DNA from: Bacillus sp. OV322
Lineage (GTDB): Bacteria > Bacillota > Bacilli > Bacillales > DSM-1321
Length of the DNA stretch: 64,000 bases
Direction: 5' to 3'
Assembly (NCBI RefSeq): GCF_900112495.1
Contig: NZ_FOMA01000002.1
Span: 310,001-374,000 of the forward strand
In this document: piece after piece, positions 44,688 through 54,240 of the stretch
Layout: every line of letters begins with the position of its first letter
How positions within the stretch are numbered: position 1 is the stretch's first letter
Translations under genes and position numbers: made by a program
Notes under the pieces: generated by a model
Told to the model about the DNA's origin: nothing
The model's input: the letters and a program-made list of their open reading frames with translations, nothing else
Database searches by the model: none

Positions 44688-45890
44688 TTACTGATTCTCT
44701 CCATTTCCTGGATCATTATAATTCGTTAAGCTTGGTGTTACGTAGATAGAGTTCACATTATGAATAATCATAACATACTTTATTTTATTTCTTTTAATAT
44801 ATTCATTCACCGTCATTTTGCTGTAGTGCCTTAAATCCAGGACTCTCGTTTCGCTAAAATGCCGGGAGAAAAATTGAATAGTAGGATTAGCATAGGAATC
44901 TTTAATAATCAGCAGACGCTGCGTTTTGTCTTTAACATTCGGGTTTTTCACTACTGATTCTGGATGGTCGCCGCCCATGTATGCGGCATACCTGTTTGTA
45001 TATAAATCAGGAGCTGTCAGGAACTTTTCTGTGTAAAAGCTCTGGCCGCATTTGCCGTTGTAGCAGACATCAAGCGGTTTTTCTTTGAATTTAGGCTTCG
45101 CTACCGTGATTGTGTCAGGATGCTTAACAAAGGCAGCTGTAGTCTTTCTGGCATCCGATCCATAAAATTCTTTACCGCTTTCCGTCCAAGAGTAGTCTTC
45201 GAGATTGTGTGCCTTGGCTATCCCGCTTGCATCCTTCACCATTTTATTGATTACATACTGATAGGCATAAAAGGCTCCCTTAGCTTTCCAGTGATGGTCG
45301 GTATAGTAATACATATTATCTTCGTTAATATGCTTATTCACCGTCTCAAGAGGGCTGATGGGATTTGCAGCAGGATCAATCTGTTTCATTAAAAGCTGTG
45401 TGTCCTGCCGGCCATAGCTTGGGAAGTAGTCCGGGAATTTATCTTCCATGATAGTAGACTTATTCGGCATAAGCACAAAATACGTTTTAACGCCGAGTTT
45501 TTTTGAAGAAGCAGCAAAGGCGTTTATCCGTGCTGCAACCTCTTTCGCGCGATCTTCAGTGAACTTTGGCACTGGAGAGATAAGGTATCCGTCTTTATGG
45601 ACATACACATCACGTACAACATTTTGTCCAAGAAGGTATTTGTTAAGCTTTGAATTAGCTTCAACAAATCTTTCTCTTGCAGGAAACTGATCGTTATAAT
45701 AGGTTTCAAATCTTTTTGTATATTTTCCTGAAATGACAGAGTCAATGGTCGCGTCAGGCCGCTGTGCAAGCGCACGGTTTTCAAGCACTGATGAAGACAG
45801 ATCTTCCTTGGTCCAGATCCAGATGGTGAAAAAGCAGAGCAGTCCCAAAAAGAAGAACAATAATATATAGTCATTGATTTTATGATTCAT
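44688..45890 (-). CDS. patB: PatB/AlgJ-like SGNH O-acyltransferase partner (DHHW family)
   Basis: A 400-residue membrane-anchored protein. ATG 45890 follows GGGGGC; one N-terminal membrane helix (YILLFFFLGLLCFFTIWIW). The extracellular domain has the family-defining DHHWKAKGAFYAYQ (Asp-His-His-Trp), the SGNH nucleophile block LLIIKDSYANPTIQF, and RFEAYYNDQFPAR-type ENRALAQ...SGKYTKRFETYYNDQFPARE. It works with the MBOAT protein encoded 26 bp upstream: the MBOAT moves acyl groups across the membrane and this protein places them on the polymer. In B. anthracis PatA1/PatB1 O-acetylate the secondary wall polymer that anchors S-layer proteins. The substrate here is inferred. Confidence 0.85.
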   Translation of the reverse strand: MNHKINDYILLFFFLGLLCFFTIWIWTKEDLSSSVLENRALAQRPDATIDSVISGKYTKRFETYYNDQFPARERFVEANSKLNKYLLGQNVVRDVYVHKDGYLISPVPKFTEDRAKEVAARINAFAASSKKLGVKTYFVLMPNKSTIMEDKFPDYFPSYGRQDTQLLMKQIDPAANPISPLETVNKHINEDNMYYYTDHHWKAKGAFYAYQYVINKMVKDASGIAKAHNLEDYSWTESGKEFYGSDARKTTAAFVKHPDTITVAKPKFKEKPLDVCYNGKCGQSFYTEKFLTAPDLYTNRYAAYMGGDHPESVVKNPNVKDKTQRLLIIKDSYANPTIQFFSRHFSETRVLDLRHYSKMTVNEYIKRNKIKYVMIIHNVNSIYVTPSLTNYNDPGNGENQ

Positions 45891-45916
45891 GAAACGTAAA
45901 GCCCCCAAATCTTATT

Positions 45917-47353
45917 TTAAAACTGGAAGTAAATAAACGGGTTGAATGAACTGGAAACAACCGAGAAAATCGCGATTAAAAGAACGATCATATAATAAGC
46001 TGTCTGTGTTGAGCTCCAGGCTGCAGCTGCAACACTTGAATTCGTTTTAGCTGACTGAATTTTTCCGATTGTCTTTCCATTAATAGCTTTTAATACTGGT
46101 GCCGCTCCTATTATGGCGAGCAGGATCAAAATACCATATTCGGAGAAATAGTAGGCAGCATTTCTGTCCCAGAAGCCAATTCCGTTAAAGCCGAACATCG
46201 TTTTAATATAACTTGCCGCATACGTGAATGTTTCGGCGCGGAAAAATACCCATCCGACCACTACGACAAGCAGCGCATATACATGCTGGATGAAAACAGG
46301 GACCGCTGCCAGCCATTTTCCGAGAAAAGCTTTCTCGAGCATAATAAATGCACCGTAGTATAATCCCCAGGCGATGAAGGTCCAGCTTGCCCCGTGCCAT
46401 ATTCCTGTTGCGAGCCAAACGATAAATAAGTTGCGGTATACCTGGAATGTTGTACCGCGGTTTCCGCCTAACGGTATGTACAGGTAATCCTTGAACCAGG
46501 ATCCGAGTGAAATATGCCATCTTCTCCAAAATTCCGCAACGGAACGGGAGATGTACGGATAATTGAAATTTTCAAGAAAGTGAAAACCGAACATTCTGCC
46601 AAGCCCGATTGCCATATCGGAGTAACCGGAGAAGTCAAAATATATTTGCAGCGAGTAGGCAATGATACCGATCCAGGCCATCCCCGTTGACATGTGATCT
46701 GGGTCCATGGCAAAAACATGGTCGGCGACCCATCCGCAGTTATTGGCGAGGAACATTTTCTTTCCAAGTCCAATAATGAAACGTTTTGTTCCATATGCGA
46801 ATTTTTCCAGTGTCTCTTCACGCACGGTAATCTGTTTGGCTACTGTCTGATACCGGACAATCGGCCCGGCGATCAATTGGGGGAATAGAGAGATATAAAG
46901 CGCCATATTCAGCGGGTTCCTCTGCAATGCGCCATCTTTGCGGTAAACGTCGATCACATAGCTCATTCCATGGAATGTGAAAAATGAGATGCCCCATGGA
47001 AGCGGAATATCCGGAACATCAAGTGATGAGTGAAATATCGAGTTAATGTTCGCAACCACAAACGCGGCATACTTGAAGATTCCAAGCAAGGCCAGGTTAG
47101 CGGTCACCATTGCGGCAATGATCCATTTGACGGTGGTTTTCTTGTTTTTGTTCGAATTGACGATTAAAGCAAAAAAGTAGTTAAGCACAATGGAGAGAAG
47201 CATGATTAAAACGAACTTTGGCTCACCCCACGCATAAAATAGCAAACTTGCACCGAGCAGCCAGATGTTTCTGAGTTTTCTCGGGATAATAAAATAGCCT
47301 AATAGAACAATGGGCAAAAATAAAAATAGGAACACTGTAGAACTAAATAGCAT
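45917..47353 (-). CDS. patA: PatA/AlgI-like MBOAT O-acyltransferase
   Basis: A 478-residue polytopic membrane protein with about ten helices. MBOAT signatures include LFFPLVLLGYFIIPRKLRNIWLL-type N-terminus, SLLFYAWGEPKFV, GISFFTFHGMSYVIDVYR, LIAGPIVRYQ, FWRRWHISLGSWFKDYLYIPLGG and the active-site His in ATGIWHGASWTFIAWGLYYG. AGGAAGG precedes ATG 47353. It forms a two-gene operon with the DHHW partner downstream (26 bp). By family knowledge it transfers acyl groups from a cytoplasmic donor across the membrane. It lies next to secA2-slaP, which supports a role in S-layer anchoring polymer decoration. Confidence 0.9.
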   Translation of the reverse strand: MLFSSTVFLFLFLPIVLLGYFIIPRKLRNIWLLGASLLFYAWGEPKFVLIMLLSIVLNYFFALIVNSNKNKKTTVKWIIAAMVTANLALLGIFKYAAFVVANINSIFHSSLDVPDIPLPWGISFFTFHGMSYVIDVYRKDGALQRNPLNMALYISLFPQLIAGPIVRYQTVAKQITVREETLEKFAYGTKRFIIGLGKKMFLANNCGWVADHVFAMDPDHMSTGMAWIGIIAYSLQIYFDFSGYSDMAIGLGRMFGFHFLENFNYPYISRSVAEFWRRWHISLGSWFKDYLYIPLGGNRGTTFQVYRNLFIVWLATGIWHGASWTFIAWGLYYGAFIMLEKAFLGKWLAAVPVFIQHVYALLVVVVGWVFFRAETFTYAASYIKTMFGFNGIGFWDRNAAYYFSEYGILILLAIIGAAPVLKAINGKTIGKIQSAKTNSSVAAAAWSSTQTAYYMIVLLIAIFSVVSSSFNPFIYFQF

Positions 47354-47443
47354 GATTTTTATACCTTCCTAGTAAAAAAAGTCTGTTTACAATCTCATAC
47401 ATTTTACTAATAATCGGTTGTATGTACAAGGGCATTCATAGAA

Positions 47444-47629
47444 TTGTCAGTCAATAGAGTCATTGAAAAATATGGAATTCGAGTAATGTCATCAGATGAA
47501 AAGGTTATCCATTCTGCTAATTCGGCTGAAGAGATTCAAAAAGCTTACGCCGGAAAGAAGGCGTTTGCATCCTCTGTTCCTGCAAAAAACCAGGCAGCTG
47601 AGGCCGGCCTGGTTCTTCAGGTTTTATAA
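47444..47629 (+). CDS. Possible small protein, unknown function
   Basis: A 61-codon frame from TTG 47444 with an AAGGG 10 nt upstream. The sequence (VIEKYGIRVMSSDEKVIHSANSAEEIQKAY) has gene-like composition with no signal peptide or membrane helix. Its 3' end runs through the terminator of the convergent LysM gene, which argues against it. I do not recognise it. Confidence 0.3.
   Translation: MSVNRVIEKYGIRVMSSDEKVIHSANSAEEIQKAYAGKKAFASSVPAKNQAAEAGLVLQVL
47587..47615 (-). terminator. Terminator of the LysM-NlpC/P60 gene
   Basis: AACCAGGC / GCCTGGTT stem; TTTTTTGC follows on the - strand. Confidence 0.8.
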
Positions 47630-48631
47630 GCTTCTATAACCTGCGAATCTGGTTTGATAGTAAGACATGCTGAGTGAGCTGATTTGCACGCCTTTACTCG
47701 AGCTGGCATGAATGAACTGTCCATTTCCTATGTAAATCCCCATATGCGAAATGAGGGCCGAGCTTGCCGGATTGGTAGAAAAGAAAACCAAGTCGCCGGG
47801 TTTAGGAGTTGCTACGGATTTGCCAAGGTCATAATAAGTGGCTGCAGAAACTCTTGAAATCTGGTAGCCGGAATTTTTAAAAACGTAATAAATGAAACCG
47901 CTGCAGTCAAAGCCGTCAGGTGAAGCTCCAGCCCATGAGTATGGCACACCGATCATTTTCTTTGCCATCGCAATTACAGAGCTTGCGTCCTTGGCTGGAA
48001 GCGGATTTGGCTTTGCTTCAGCAGGAGGAGCCGGTGCTGGTGCAGTTCCGCTTTTAGGAATCAGCAGGCTTTGCCCTACAGTGAGTGCATCAGTTTTTAA
48101 ATGATTGAAATCAATGATGCTTTGCGGGGAAGTTTTAAATTGAGAAGCGATTTTCCATAAGCTGTCGCCAGACTTTACAAGATATGCAGAGCTTTCGGTC
48201 TTGCCTTCTGTATTGGCAGGCTTCGGCAGTGTCAGCACGGTCGTTTGTTTAGTTTGTGAGATAATCAGTTTTTGACCTATGTATATACTGGCTGTTTTAA
48301 GATTGTTTAGTTTTTTCAGTTCAGCCAGAGTGAGAGAATATTTATTGGCAATTTTGATTAAGGAGTCTCCCTTTGCGACTGTGTATGTAACTGCATTGGC
48401 TTTCTTTATTGTGATCTTGTTATCTGGAACCGTCAGCTTCTGATTGATGCGCAGGCTATCAGAAGTCAGTTTGTTCATTTGTTTAAGCTTGGTAACGGTT
48501 ATATGGTGAGCGCTGGCGATTTTTGAGAGGCTGTCGCCGCTTTTTACGATATATGTATCAGCAAGTGCCGGGGAGGCGAATGCGGATGATATAACCGCTG
48601 CAGCTGACAGTGTGACAATGCCCTTGTTCAT
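47624..48631 (-). CDS. LysM-NlpC/P60 peptidoglycan endopeptidase (LytE/LytF-like)
   Basis: A 335-residue wall hydrolase. Signal peptide (MNKGIVTLSAAAVISSAFAS PALA). Three LysM domains at residues about 26-68 (YIVKSGDSLSKIASAHHITV), 80-122 (YTVAKGDSLIKIANKYSLTL) and 148-190 (YLVKSGDSLWKIASQFKTSP) bind peptidoglycan. A Pro/Ala linker precedes the NlpC/P60 domain with Cys in GFDCSGFIYYVF, His in ISHMGIYIG and ASSSKGV. The same domain order is found in B. subtilis LytE/LytF/CwlS, DL-endopeptidases of growth and cell separation. GAGGTGGG precedes ATG. Single-gene transcription unit. Confidence 0.92.
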   Translation of the reverse strand: MNKGIVTLSAAAVISSAFASPALADTYIVKSGDSLSKIASAHHITVTKLKQMNKLTSDSLRINQKLTVPDNKITIKKANAVTYTVAKGDSLIKIANKYSLTLAELKKLNNLKTASIYIGQKLIISQTKQTTVLTLPKPANTEGKTESSAYLVKSGDSLWKIASQFKTSPQSIIDFNHLKTDALTVGQSLLIPKSGTAPAPAPPAEAKPNPLPAKDASSVIAMAKKMIGVPYSWAGASPDGFDCSGFIYYVFKNSGYQISRVSAATYYDLGKSVATPKPGDLVFFSTNPASSALISHMGIYIGNGQFIHASSSKGVQISSLSMSYYQTRFAGYRSL

Positions 48632-48782
48632 TAATTTCCCACCTCGACGTCTTTTTTCCTATTCTACCAAATAAAGAATTGCAAGATATATTACAATTTG
48701 ATTACAATTGGCGATTTAACAATTTGTATGCTGAATTTTAGTTTAATTGCTTGATATATGTAAAATAGCGTCATTTTAGTGG

Positions 48783-49255
48783 TGCTGCAGTTGGGTGGAG
48801 GCGTCTTTTGGGAATTCGCTCGAATGGAGGCGGATTTGGCTCTAATCAGAAGGAATTTGGCTCGAATCGGTGTGTAACTGGCTCGAATCAGGCCCTATTT
48901 GGCACTATTATCCATTAAAATGGAAATTATGAGCGTTTCCGATGTCGCTGAAGTTGGGCGGGAGGAGCGGTCTTTTGGAATTCGCTCGAATGGAGGTTGA
49001 TTTGGCTCTATTCAGAAGGAAATTAGCTCGAATGAGGCCTAATCGGGCACTATTATCCATTAAAATGGAAATTATGAGAGTTTCTGAGCCGCTGAAGTTG
49101 GGCGGGAGGAGCGGTCTTTTAGGAATTCGCTCGAATGGAGGTTGATTTGGCTCGAATCAGAAGGAATTTGGCACGAATCGGTGTGTAACTGGCTCGAATC
49201 AGGCCTAATTCAGCACTATTATCCAATTAAATGGAAATACCGAGCGCTCCCCGCC
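48783..49255. repeat. Three tandem 145-165-bp macro-units of GCTCGAAT repeats
   Basis: Each macro-unit (about 48783-48941, 48942-49089, 49090-49255) begins GCTG(A/C)AGTTGGG, contains four or five 20-22-nt units built on GGCTCGAAT/CGCTCGAAT, and ends in CACTATTATCCA..TAAAATGGAAAT. Units drift by point changes; the second lost one micro-unit. Two further clusters occur at 24755 and 54359. The remaining spacer 48632-48782 is AT-rich and holds the LysM gene promoter region. Confidence 0.8.
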
Positions 49256-49258
49256 AAA

Positions 49259-49291
49259 AAAAAGCCAATGACAGCGGCTGTCATTGGCTTT
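49259..49291 (-). terminator. Terminator of the third subtilase gene
   Basis: AAAAGCCAATGACAGC / GCTGTCATTGGCTTTT perfect stem, overlapping the last codons of the gene; a T tract follows on the - strand. Confidence 0.88.
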
Positions 49292-51425
49292 TCACATTTA
49301 CTAGTTTAAAAGTAGAACTAGTTTTAGTACTTTTATTGCCGGCATTATCAACCGCTTTAACCAAAAACCTGTAACTTCCGTTCGAAGCTTGTGCGTTGGC
49401 AGCGTGCTTCCCATCCCAGCCGGCGGTGGATATTCCTTGCGGGAGGGATTTTCCGGAGATCAGTGTTTTAATCGTCTGGTTTTTGCTGTTCATGATAGAC
49501 ACACTTGCTTTTGCTTTTTCATTCAGGCCGATCTTGACAGATATCCTGCTGCTTCCTGACGGTTTAAATGTATGAGCCGATTTCAGGGAAATAGAAGGAG
49601 GCGTGCTGTCGGCAATCAGCTTCAAGCTTACAGGAGCACTTTCTCTTCCTGCTGTGTCTTTTGCAGACATTGCTAACGTATAGGAGCCGTCAGGAACGGT
49701 TTCGCCCTTGCTGTTTTTCCCGTCCCACTTCAGCGTAGTTTTTCCGCCGTTTAAGGTCTTGTTTGACAACAGCGTTTTTACGGTTTTACCTGTTTTGTCC
49801 GTGACTGCAGCTGTAAGGGCCGTGTTTTTATTCAGCTCAATAGGCACGATCAATGTCTTTTTTGCGGCCGGTGAAAAGGCTGGGATTGTGCTGCTGGCAC
49901 TCACACGGGGAATGACAGAGTCGTTAATGGTGATATAAGAGCTTTTGAATAGAGTATGCTTCCCGTTCGTGACTCTTGCCGTCATTTTATATCTTCCTTG
50001 TGGTGCAAATGCCCCGCTGGTCAATTTCCCGTTCCATGTGAAAGAAAGAGGAGTATCAGAGAGAGTTTTATTCCTGGTTATTATGCTGACTACTTTATGA
50101 TTTTGATTTGTTACATAAAGGGATGCTTTTGTCAGCTGTTGAGCTGAAAACTGCACAGATATCGTGTTCTTTCCGTTCTCGTTAAGGGTGCTGCCAGAAA
50201 GCTTTAAACTGGACACGGGACTCGGAGTGTTTATTAATGCCTGGTTTGCATCAGGAAGTCCGTATCCGAAGTATTTGTCCCGGCCTTTTTCGCCAAGGTC
50301 AGCTGCGGATTTCTTTAAAATGCTGATGACCCCATCCGGCTTTAAAAAAGGATTTTTCGATAAAATCAGGGCTGCTGCACCAGCAATAGCAGGTGAGGCC
50401 ATGGAGGTTCCGCTCAGGTATCCATAAGAACTATGAGGCATTGTTGAGTAAATATCTGTTCCTGGTGCAGTGAAGTCAATATAAGTTCCGTAATTAGAAA
50501 AGGGTGCGGCATGCTTTTCTGGATCAATGGCACTAACGCCGACGACAGATTTCAAGGCTGCAGGATAGCATAGTTTGCTTGTATGATCATTCCCGGCCGC
50601 TGCAGTGATGAATACTCCATGTGAAGAGGCGTATTTCACGGCGTAGTCCATGATTGATGAATAGTCGCTCATGGTCAGGCTAAGGTTGATGACATCGGCT
50701 CCTGCTTTCACTGAGTGGATGATCGCATCTGCAATATCATAGTCGCTTGAATCATTGCCCGTGAACACATTGACCGGCATGATACTTACTCCAGGCGCAA
50801 TGCCGACTGTACCGCTCTTATTGACAGCGGCGCCGATTATTCCGGCAACATGTGTCCCGTGCTCATCAGCAGGAATGGTTTTAGTGCCAGTCACCGCATT
50901 ATAAGGAGTGATGATTCTGCCCTGAAATTCAGGGTGTGTCACCTGCATTCCCCCGTCGATGACGGCCACTTTAATATCACTGGAACCGCGTGTAGTATCC
51001 CATGCTTGTTCAGCATGCATCATGGGAACATTCCATTGCTTGCGGTATCCGCTGTCGCTTGGAATGTAACTTGCTTTCACAAGATAATTCAGCTGAACAT
51101 CCTTAATTCGGCTGTCCTTTTTAAGCATATTGGCCGTTTTCATTAGGTTTGTATGTACAGGGAAGGCCAACCTTGAAAAACCCCCTGTTTGCAGTTCGTC
51201 ATTTTCAATGGCTCCGTATGTTTTCAAAATATCCTCTTTTTGCTGCGTGTTTACAGCATCCCGAAATTTAATGATTAAATGATTTTTGCTGTATGAGCTG
51301 TCCGTCTGGAAAAGCTGCCGGGAAGAATTCTTGTGCAGCACATCCTTGTTAGGTGCAGCATCCGCATCTCCTGCACTCATGAAGCTGAGTGAAAGTGCAC
51401 AAATAACTGAAAGTAGAGGTTTCAT
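49281..51425 (-). CDS. Secreted subtilase (S8) with three FlgD/Ig-like C-terminal repeats
   Basis: A 714-residue preproprotein with signal peptide (MKPLLSVICALSLSFMSAGD) and I9-like propeptide (residues about 45-120). The S8 domain has Asp157 in VAVIDGGMQVTHPE, His near 189 in DEHGTHVAGIIG and Ser near 343 in LSGTSMASPAIAGA, plus AAAGNDHTS. Residues about 410-714 are three repeats of the FlgD Ig-like style (SFTWNGKLTSGAFAPQGRYK, TLKWDGKNSKGETVPDGSYT, AGWDGKHAANAQASNGSYR), each with a W(D/N)GK...GxY core. These probably mediate surface or substrate contact. It differs from the other two subtilases of the window in its tail architecture. Confidence 0.92.
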   Translation of the reverse strand: MKPLLSVICALSLSFMSAGDADAAPNKDVLHKNSSRQLFQTDSSYSKNHLIIKFRDAVNTQQKEDILKTYGAIENDELQTGGFSRLAFPVHTNLMKTANMLKKDSRIKDVQLNYLVKASYIPSDSGYRKQWNVPMMHAEQAWDTTRGSSDIKVAVIDGGMQVTHPEFQGRIITPYNAVTGTKTIPADEHGTHVAGIIGAAVNKSGTVGIAPGVSIMPVNVFTGNDSSDYDIADAIIHSVKAGADVINLSLTMSDYSSIMDYAVKYASSHGVFITAAAGNDHTSKLCYPAALKSVVGVSAIDPEKHAAPFSNYGTYIDFTAPGTDIYSTMPHSSYGYLSGTSMASPAIAGAAALILSKNPFLKPDGVISILKKSAADLGEKGRDKYFGYGLPDANQALINTPSPVSSLKLSGSTLNENGKNTISVQFSAQQLTKASLYVTNQNHKVVSIITRNKTLSDTPLSFTWNGKLTSGAFAPQGRYKMTARVTNGKHTLFKSSYITINDSVIPRVSASSTIPAFSPAAKKTLIVPIELNKNTALTAAVTDKTGKTVKTLLSNKTLNGGKTTLKWDGKNSKGETVPDGSYTLAMSAKDTAGRESAPVSLKLIADSTPPSISLKSAHTFKPSGSSRISVKIGLNEKAKASVSIMNSKNQTIKTLISGKSLPQGISTAGWDGKHAANAQASNGSYRFLVKAVDNAGNKSTKTSSTFKLVNVKSQ

Positions 51426-51796
51426 CTTCAGTCTCCTGTCTGTTTCTGCATAGTTTGTAATCTTTCAAACCTGCAATCTATCATCATTTTATCATGGCAA
51501 AACAGCAAATCACATTGGCCTACAGAGCCATTTTTTAAGAAAAGAAAAAGGATGAATTTTAATATAATGTAAAAAAGTGTTAACAATAATGTGGGTTTCT
51601 AGGATAATAGAAGTGCGGACGCGGAACTTATGAAAAAATTACCATGTAAAAGGTGAGTTATAGCTTCCGATATTACTATAAGATGCTAGTGTTTTACCAA
51701 TTTAATAAGCACTGCAGGCTATTAGCATTGTGGAAATGAATCAAAGGAATTAAATTTACAGAATCAACAAACTATTAAAGGTCTGGAAAGGATGTC
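51426..51796 (+). other. Divergent spacer between subtilase 3 and the glucosaminidase
   Basis: AT-rich DNA without an ORF. It holds one reasonable rightward promoter (see 51581) and a roughly 190-nt leader before the glucosaminidase start. Confidence 0.45.
51581..51609 (+). promoter_or_regulatory. Candidate sigma-A promoter for the SH3-glucosaminidase gene
   Basis: TTAACA (51581-51586), 17-bp spacer, GATAAT (51604-51609), about 180 bp upstream of the start codon. Confidence 0.4.
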
Positions 51797-54232
51797 ATGA
51801 TGAAGAATATCGGCAAGGCGCTGATTTTATCAACAAGTATTTTTGCTGGAGCGGCGGCATATGTAAATTCAACGGGGAATCTGCAGGCAGAGGCCAGCAG
51901 CATCACTTCAATCAGCAAAACTTCATTTCAAACTACAGCCAATTTAAATATAAGAATGTCAGCCAACTTAAAGGCCAAGCTGATTGTCACTGTTCCGAAG
52001 GGCAAGATCGTGACGGCCACTCAAAGAATAGGAACCTGGTACAAAATTTCCTATACCTATAAATCAGGCGGGAAGAATGTTACGAAGTCAGGCTGGGCAA
52101 GCGGCAATTACCTGAATGGTGTGAAAGTCCCAATCTCACCCGTCTATCTTTTTACAAATAAAACCTCTAAGCTTTATTCCTCACCGGATACCAAAAAGAA
52201 GGAAGTTTACTCAGTTGCTAGCAATACCGGTTTTTATTCAAAAATAAAAGTGGTAAATAGCGCAGGACAAACATGGTACCAGATTTCCTATAAAGGAAAA
52301 ACTTTATACGTAAACAGCAGTTATACTGCAAAGAAAACTGCTTCATCATTCTCGCAGACTAAATATACTGCTGAAAAGGATACCTATATCTATCAAAGCT
52401 ACGGAAGCTCTTATACTAAAATCATTAAAGTGCCAAAGTCGGCAATCGTCACCTCCAAAAGCAAAGTTGGAGATTGGTATGCGGTTTCCTACGGCGGAAA
52501 ATCCGGATACACCATGAGTGCTGATCTTGCTAAATATAATGAAGTGACCTTCAAGCTGATTGATACAGATGAAACCTATTACTTTTCTAAATCATCCATT
52601 AAACTCTATTCAGCACCGGATTCCACTAAGCAACCCGTCTTATCCTCAGGAGCTAACGAGGGCTTTGTGTCAAAGAAAGAGGCAGTGAACAGCCTTGGCG
52701 AAACTTGGTACTCTGTGGAGATGAACGGCAAAAATTATTACGTAAAAAATTCAGATGTGACCAGTGAAGCCTTTATTCCGGTATCAGCATCCAAATTTAA
52801 ACTAACGGCAGCGTCCAGCTTGTATGTATTATTTGGGCCTCAATATAAAGTGCTCGCAAATGTGCCAAAGGACACCATTGTTACTCCTGATAAAAAAATC
52901 GGCAGCTGGTATCATGTTTCCTTTGAAGGGCAGTCTGGATATATTTCTGAAAGTGAATTGGCTCCGTATACCGATTATACTGAGCAGAAAATTACGCAGA
53001 CAACATTTGTGACAACCTCCGAACTGAACATCAGAGGGTCTGCTGATGCAGCTTCCGGACTTTTGTCGGTCATTCCTGCCAGCACCCTTGTTGCGGCGGA
53101 TTATAAAACGTCAAATGGCTGGTATAAAGTAGCCTATGATGGAAAAATAGGTTATGTTTCAGGAAGCTATCTGAAACAGGTAGTTACTGGAGACCCGCTG
53201 ACAAGCCATGACAGCTACCAGTTTATTGACCTGCGTACAAAATCTAATGTTACGGCTGCACAAATCAATGGCTATATTGCGAAAAACTTGAAGGCTGGAC
53301 AGGTTAGTGTATTAACGAATAAAGGCCAGTCATTCATTGATGCAGGAAATAGATATGGAGTGAATGCTCTGTACCTTGCCGCACACGCCATACATGAAAG
53401 TGATTTTGGCAGATCTAACATTTCGCTGGGTAAAAATAATTTATTTGGCTTTGGAGCATTCGATATTTCTCCATTTGTTGCTTCATACCGTTTTTCGACG
53501 ATAGATTTGTGTATTAATTATATTGCTGCTGAGATAAAATCCACGTACTTAAATAAGGCCAACTGGAAATATAGTGGAGCATATCTTGGATTCAGTACAA
53601 AAGATATGAAGAATACCCGCATCAATCAAAATAGTGAAGGCATGAACTTTTACTATGCGAGCGATCCTAACTGGGGAAAATCGATTGCAAGGCATATGGA
53701 AAATATGCTTCCTTATGATAAAGCTTACTACAAAAATGCAGTGATTAATCCAACTGTTCCAGGCCAGCCTGGCATACCGGGCGGAAGCGACGTTTTTCCA
53801 GCAGGCATAACCGCAGTAGCAAAACAGGATCTGGTTTTAAACAGCGCTAAGGGCGTGAACGATAAAGTAAAAACTATCAAATCTGGATCATCATTCAATT
53901 TGCTGGAAAAAACGAATGATTACTGGGTAAGAGTATCAGTCAACAATGTGGAATATTGGATAAACACTATCAAATTCGATAAATATAAAAACTATCTTGC
54001 CGTACAGAATCTGGGCAGAATCACCGGTGCAAGCTCTGTTAACATCAGGAAAGACGCAACTGTGTCATCTGATATTCTTGGTTCTTATAAATTGAATAAC
54101 TATGTTTCGATTGTTCCGCAAAAAGATGGCACTGCCACAATGAATAGCACAAAAACATGGTATAAAGTACAGCTTTCCGATGGAACTTTTGCATGGGTCA
54201 GCGCCACATATGTAGCACGTGAACTTCAATAA
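51797..54232 (+). CDS. Secreted SH3-repeat N-acetylglucosaminidase (GH73-like autolysin)
   Basis: An 811-residue exoprotein with signal peptide (KNIGKALILSTSIFAGAAAY). Residues about 40-460 form a series of bacterial SH3 domains (TANLNIRMSANLKAKLIVTV, TSELNIRGSADAASGLLSVI, each ending in W(Y)KVxYxGKxGYV). A GH73-type glucosaminidase domain lies at about 500-650, with the catalytic-Glu block AAHAIHESDFGRSNIS, then GKNNLFGFGAFDISPF and SIARHMENMLPYDKAYY. Two more SH3-like domains close the protein (SSVNIRKDATVSSDILGSY). It resembles LytD-type autolysins, which cut between GlcNAc and MurNAc. GGAAAGGATG precedes ATG 51797; an adjacent ATG at 51800 is equally possible. Confidence 0.9.
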   Translation: MMKNIGKALILSTSIFAGAAAYVNSTGNLQAEASSITSISKTSFQTTANLNIRMSANLKAKLIVTVPKGKIVTATQRIGTWYKISYTYKSGGKNVTKSGWASGNYLNGVKVPISPVYLFTNKTSKLYSSPDTKKKEVYSVASNTGFYSKIKVVNSAGQTWYQISYKGKTLYVNSSYTAKKTASSFSQTKYTAEKDTYIYQSYGSSYTKIIKVPKSAIVTSKSKVGDWYAVSYGGKSGYTMSADLAKYNEVTFKLIDTDETYYFSKSSIKLYSAPDSTKQPVLSSGANEGFVSKKEAVNSLGETWYSVEMNGKNYYVKNSDVTSEAFIPVSASKFKLTAASSLYVLFGPQYKVLANVPKDTIVTPDKKIGSWYHVSFEGQSGYISESELAPYTDYTEQKITQTTFVTTSELNIRGSADAASGLLSVIPASTLVAADYKTSNGWYKVAYDGKIGYVSGSYLKQVVTGDPLTSHDSYQFIDLRTKSNVTAAQINGYIAKNLKAGQVSVLTNKGQSFIDAGNRYGVNALYLAAHAIHESDFGRSNISLGKNNLFGFGAFDISPFVASYRFSTIDLCINYIAAEIKSTYLNKANWKYSGAYLGFSTKDMKNTRINQNSEGMNFYYASDPNWGKSIARHMENMLPYDKAYYKNAVINPTVPGQPGIPGGSDVFPAGITAVAKQDLVLNSAKGVNDKVKTIKSGSSFNLLEKTNDYWVRVSVNNVEYWINTIKFDKYKNYLAVQNLGRITGASSVNIRKDATVSSDILGSYKLNNYVSIVPQKDGTATMNSTKTWYKVQLSDGTFAWVSATYVARELQ

Positions 54233-54240
54233 ACCACATG

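Noticed and set aside
48942-49145. 67-codon + strand ORF
   Set aside because: It consists wholly of the GCTCGAAT tandem repeats and is open only because of the repeat composition.
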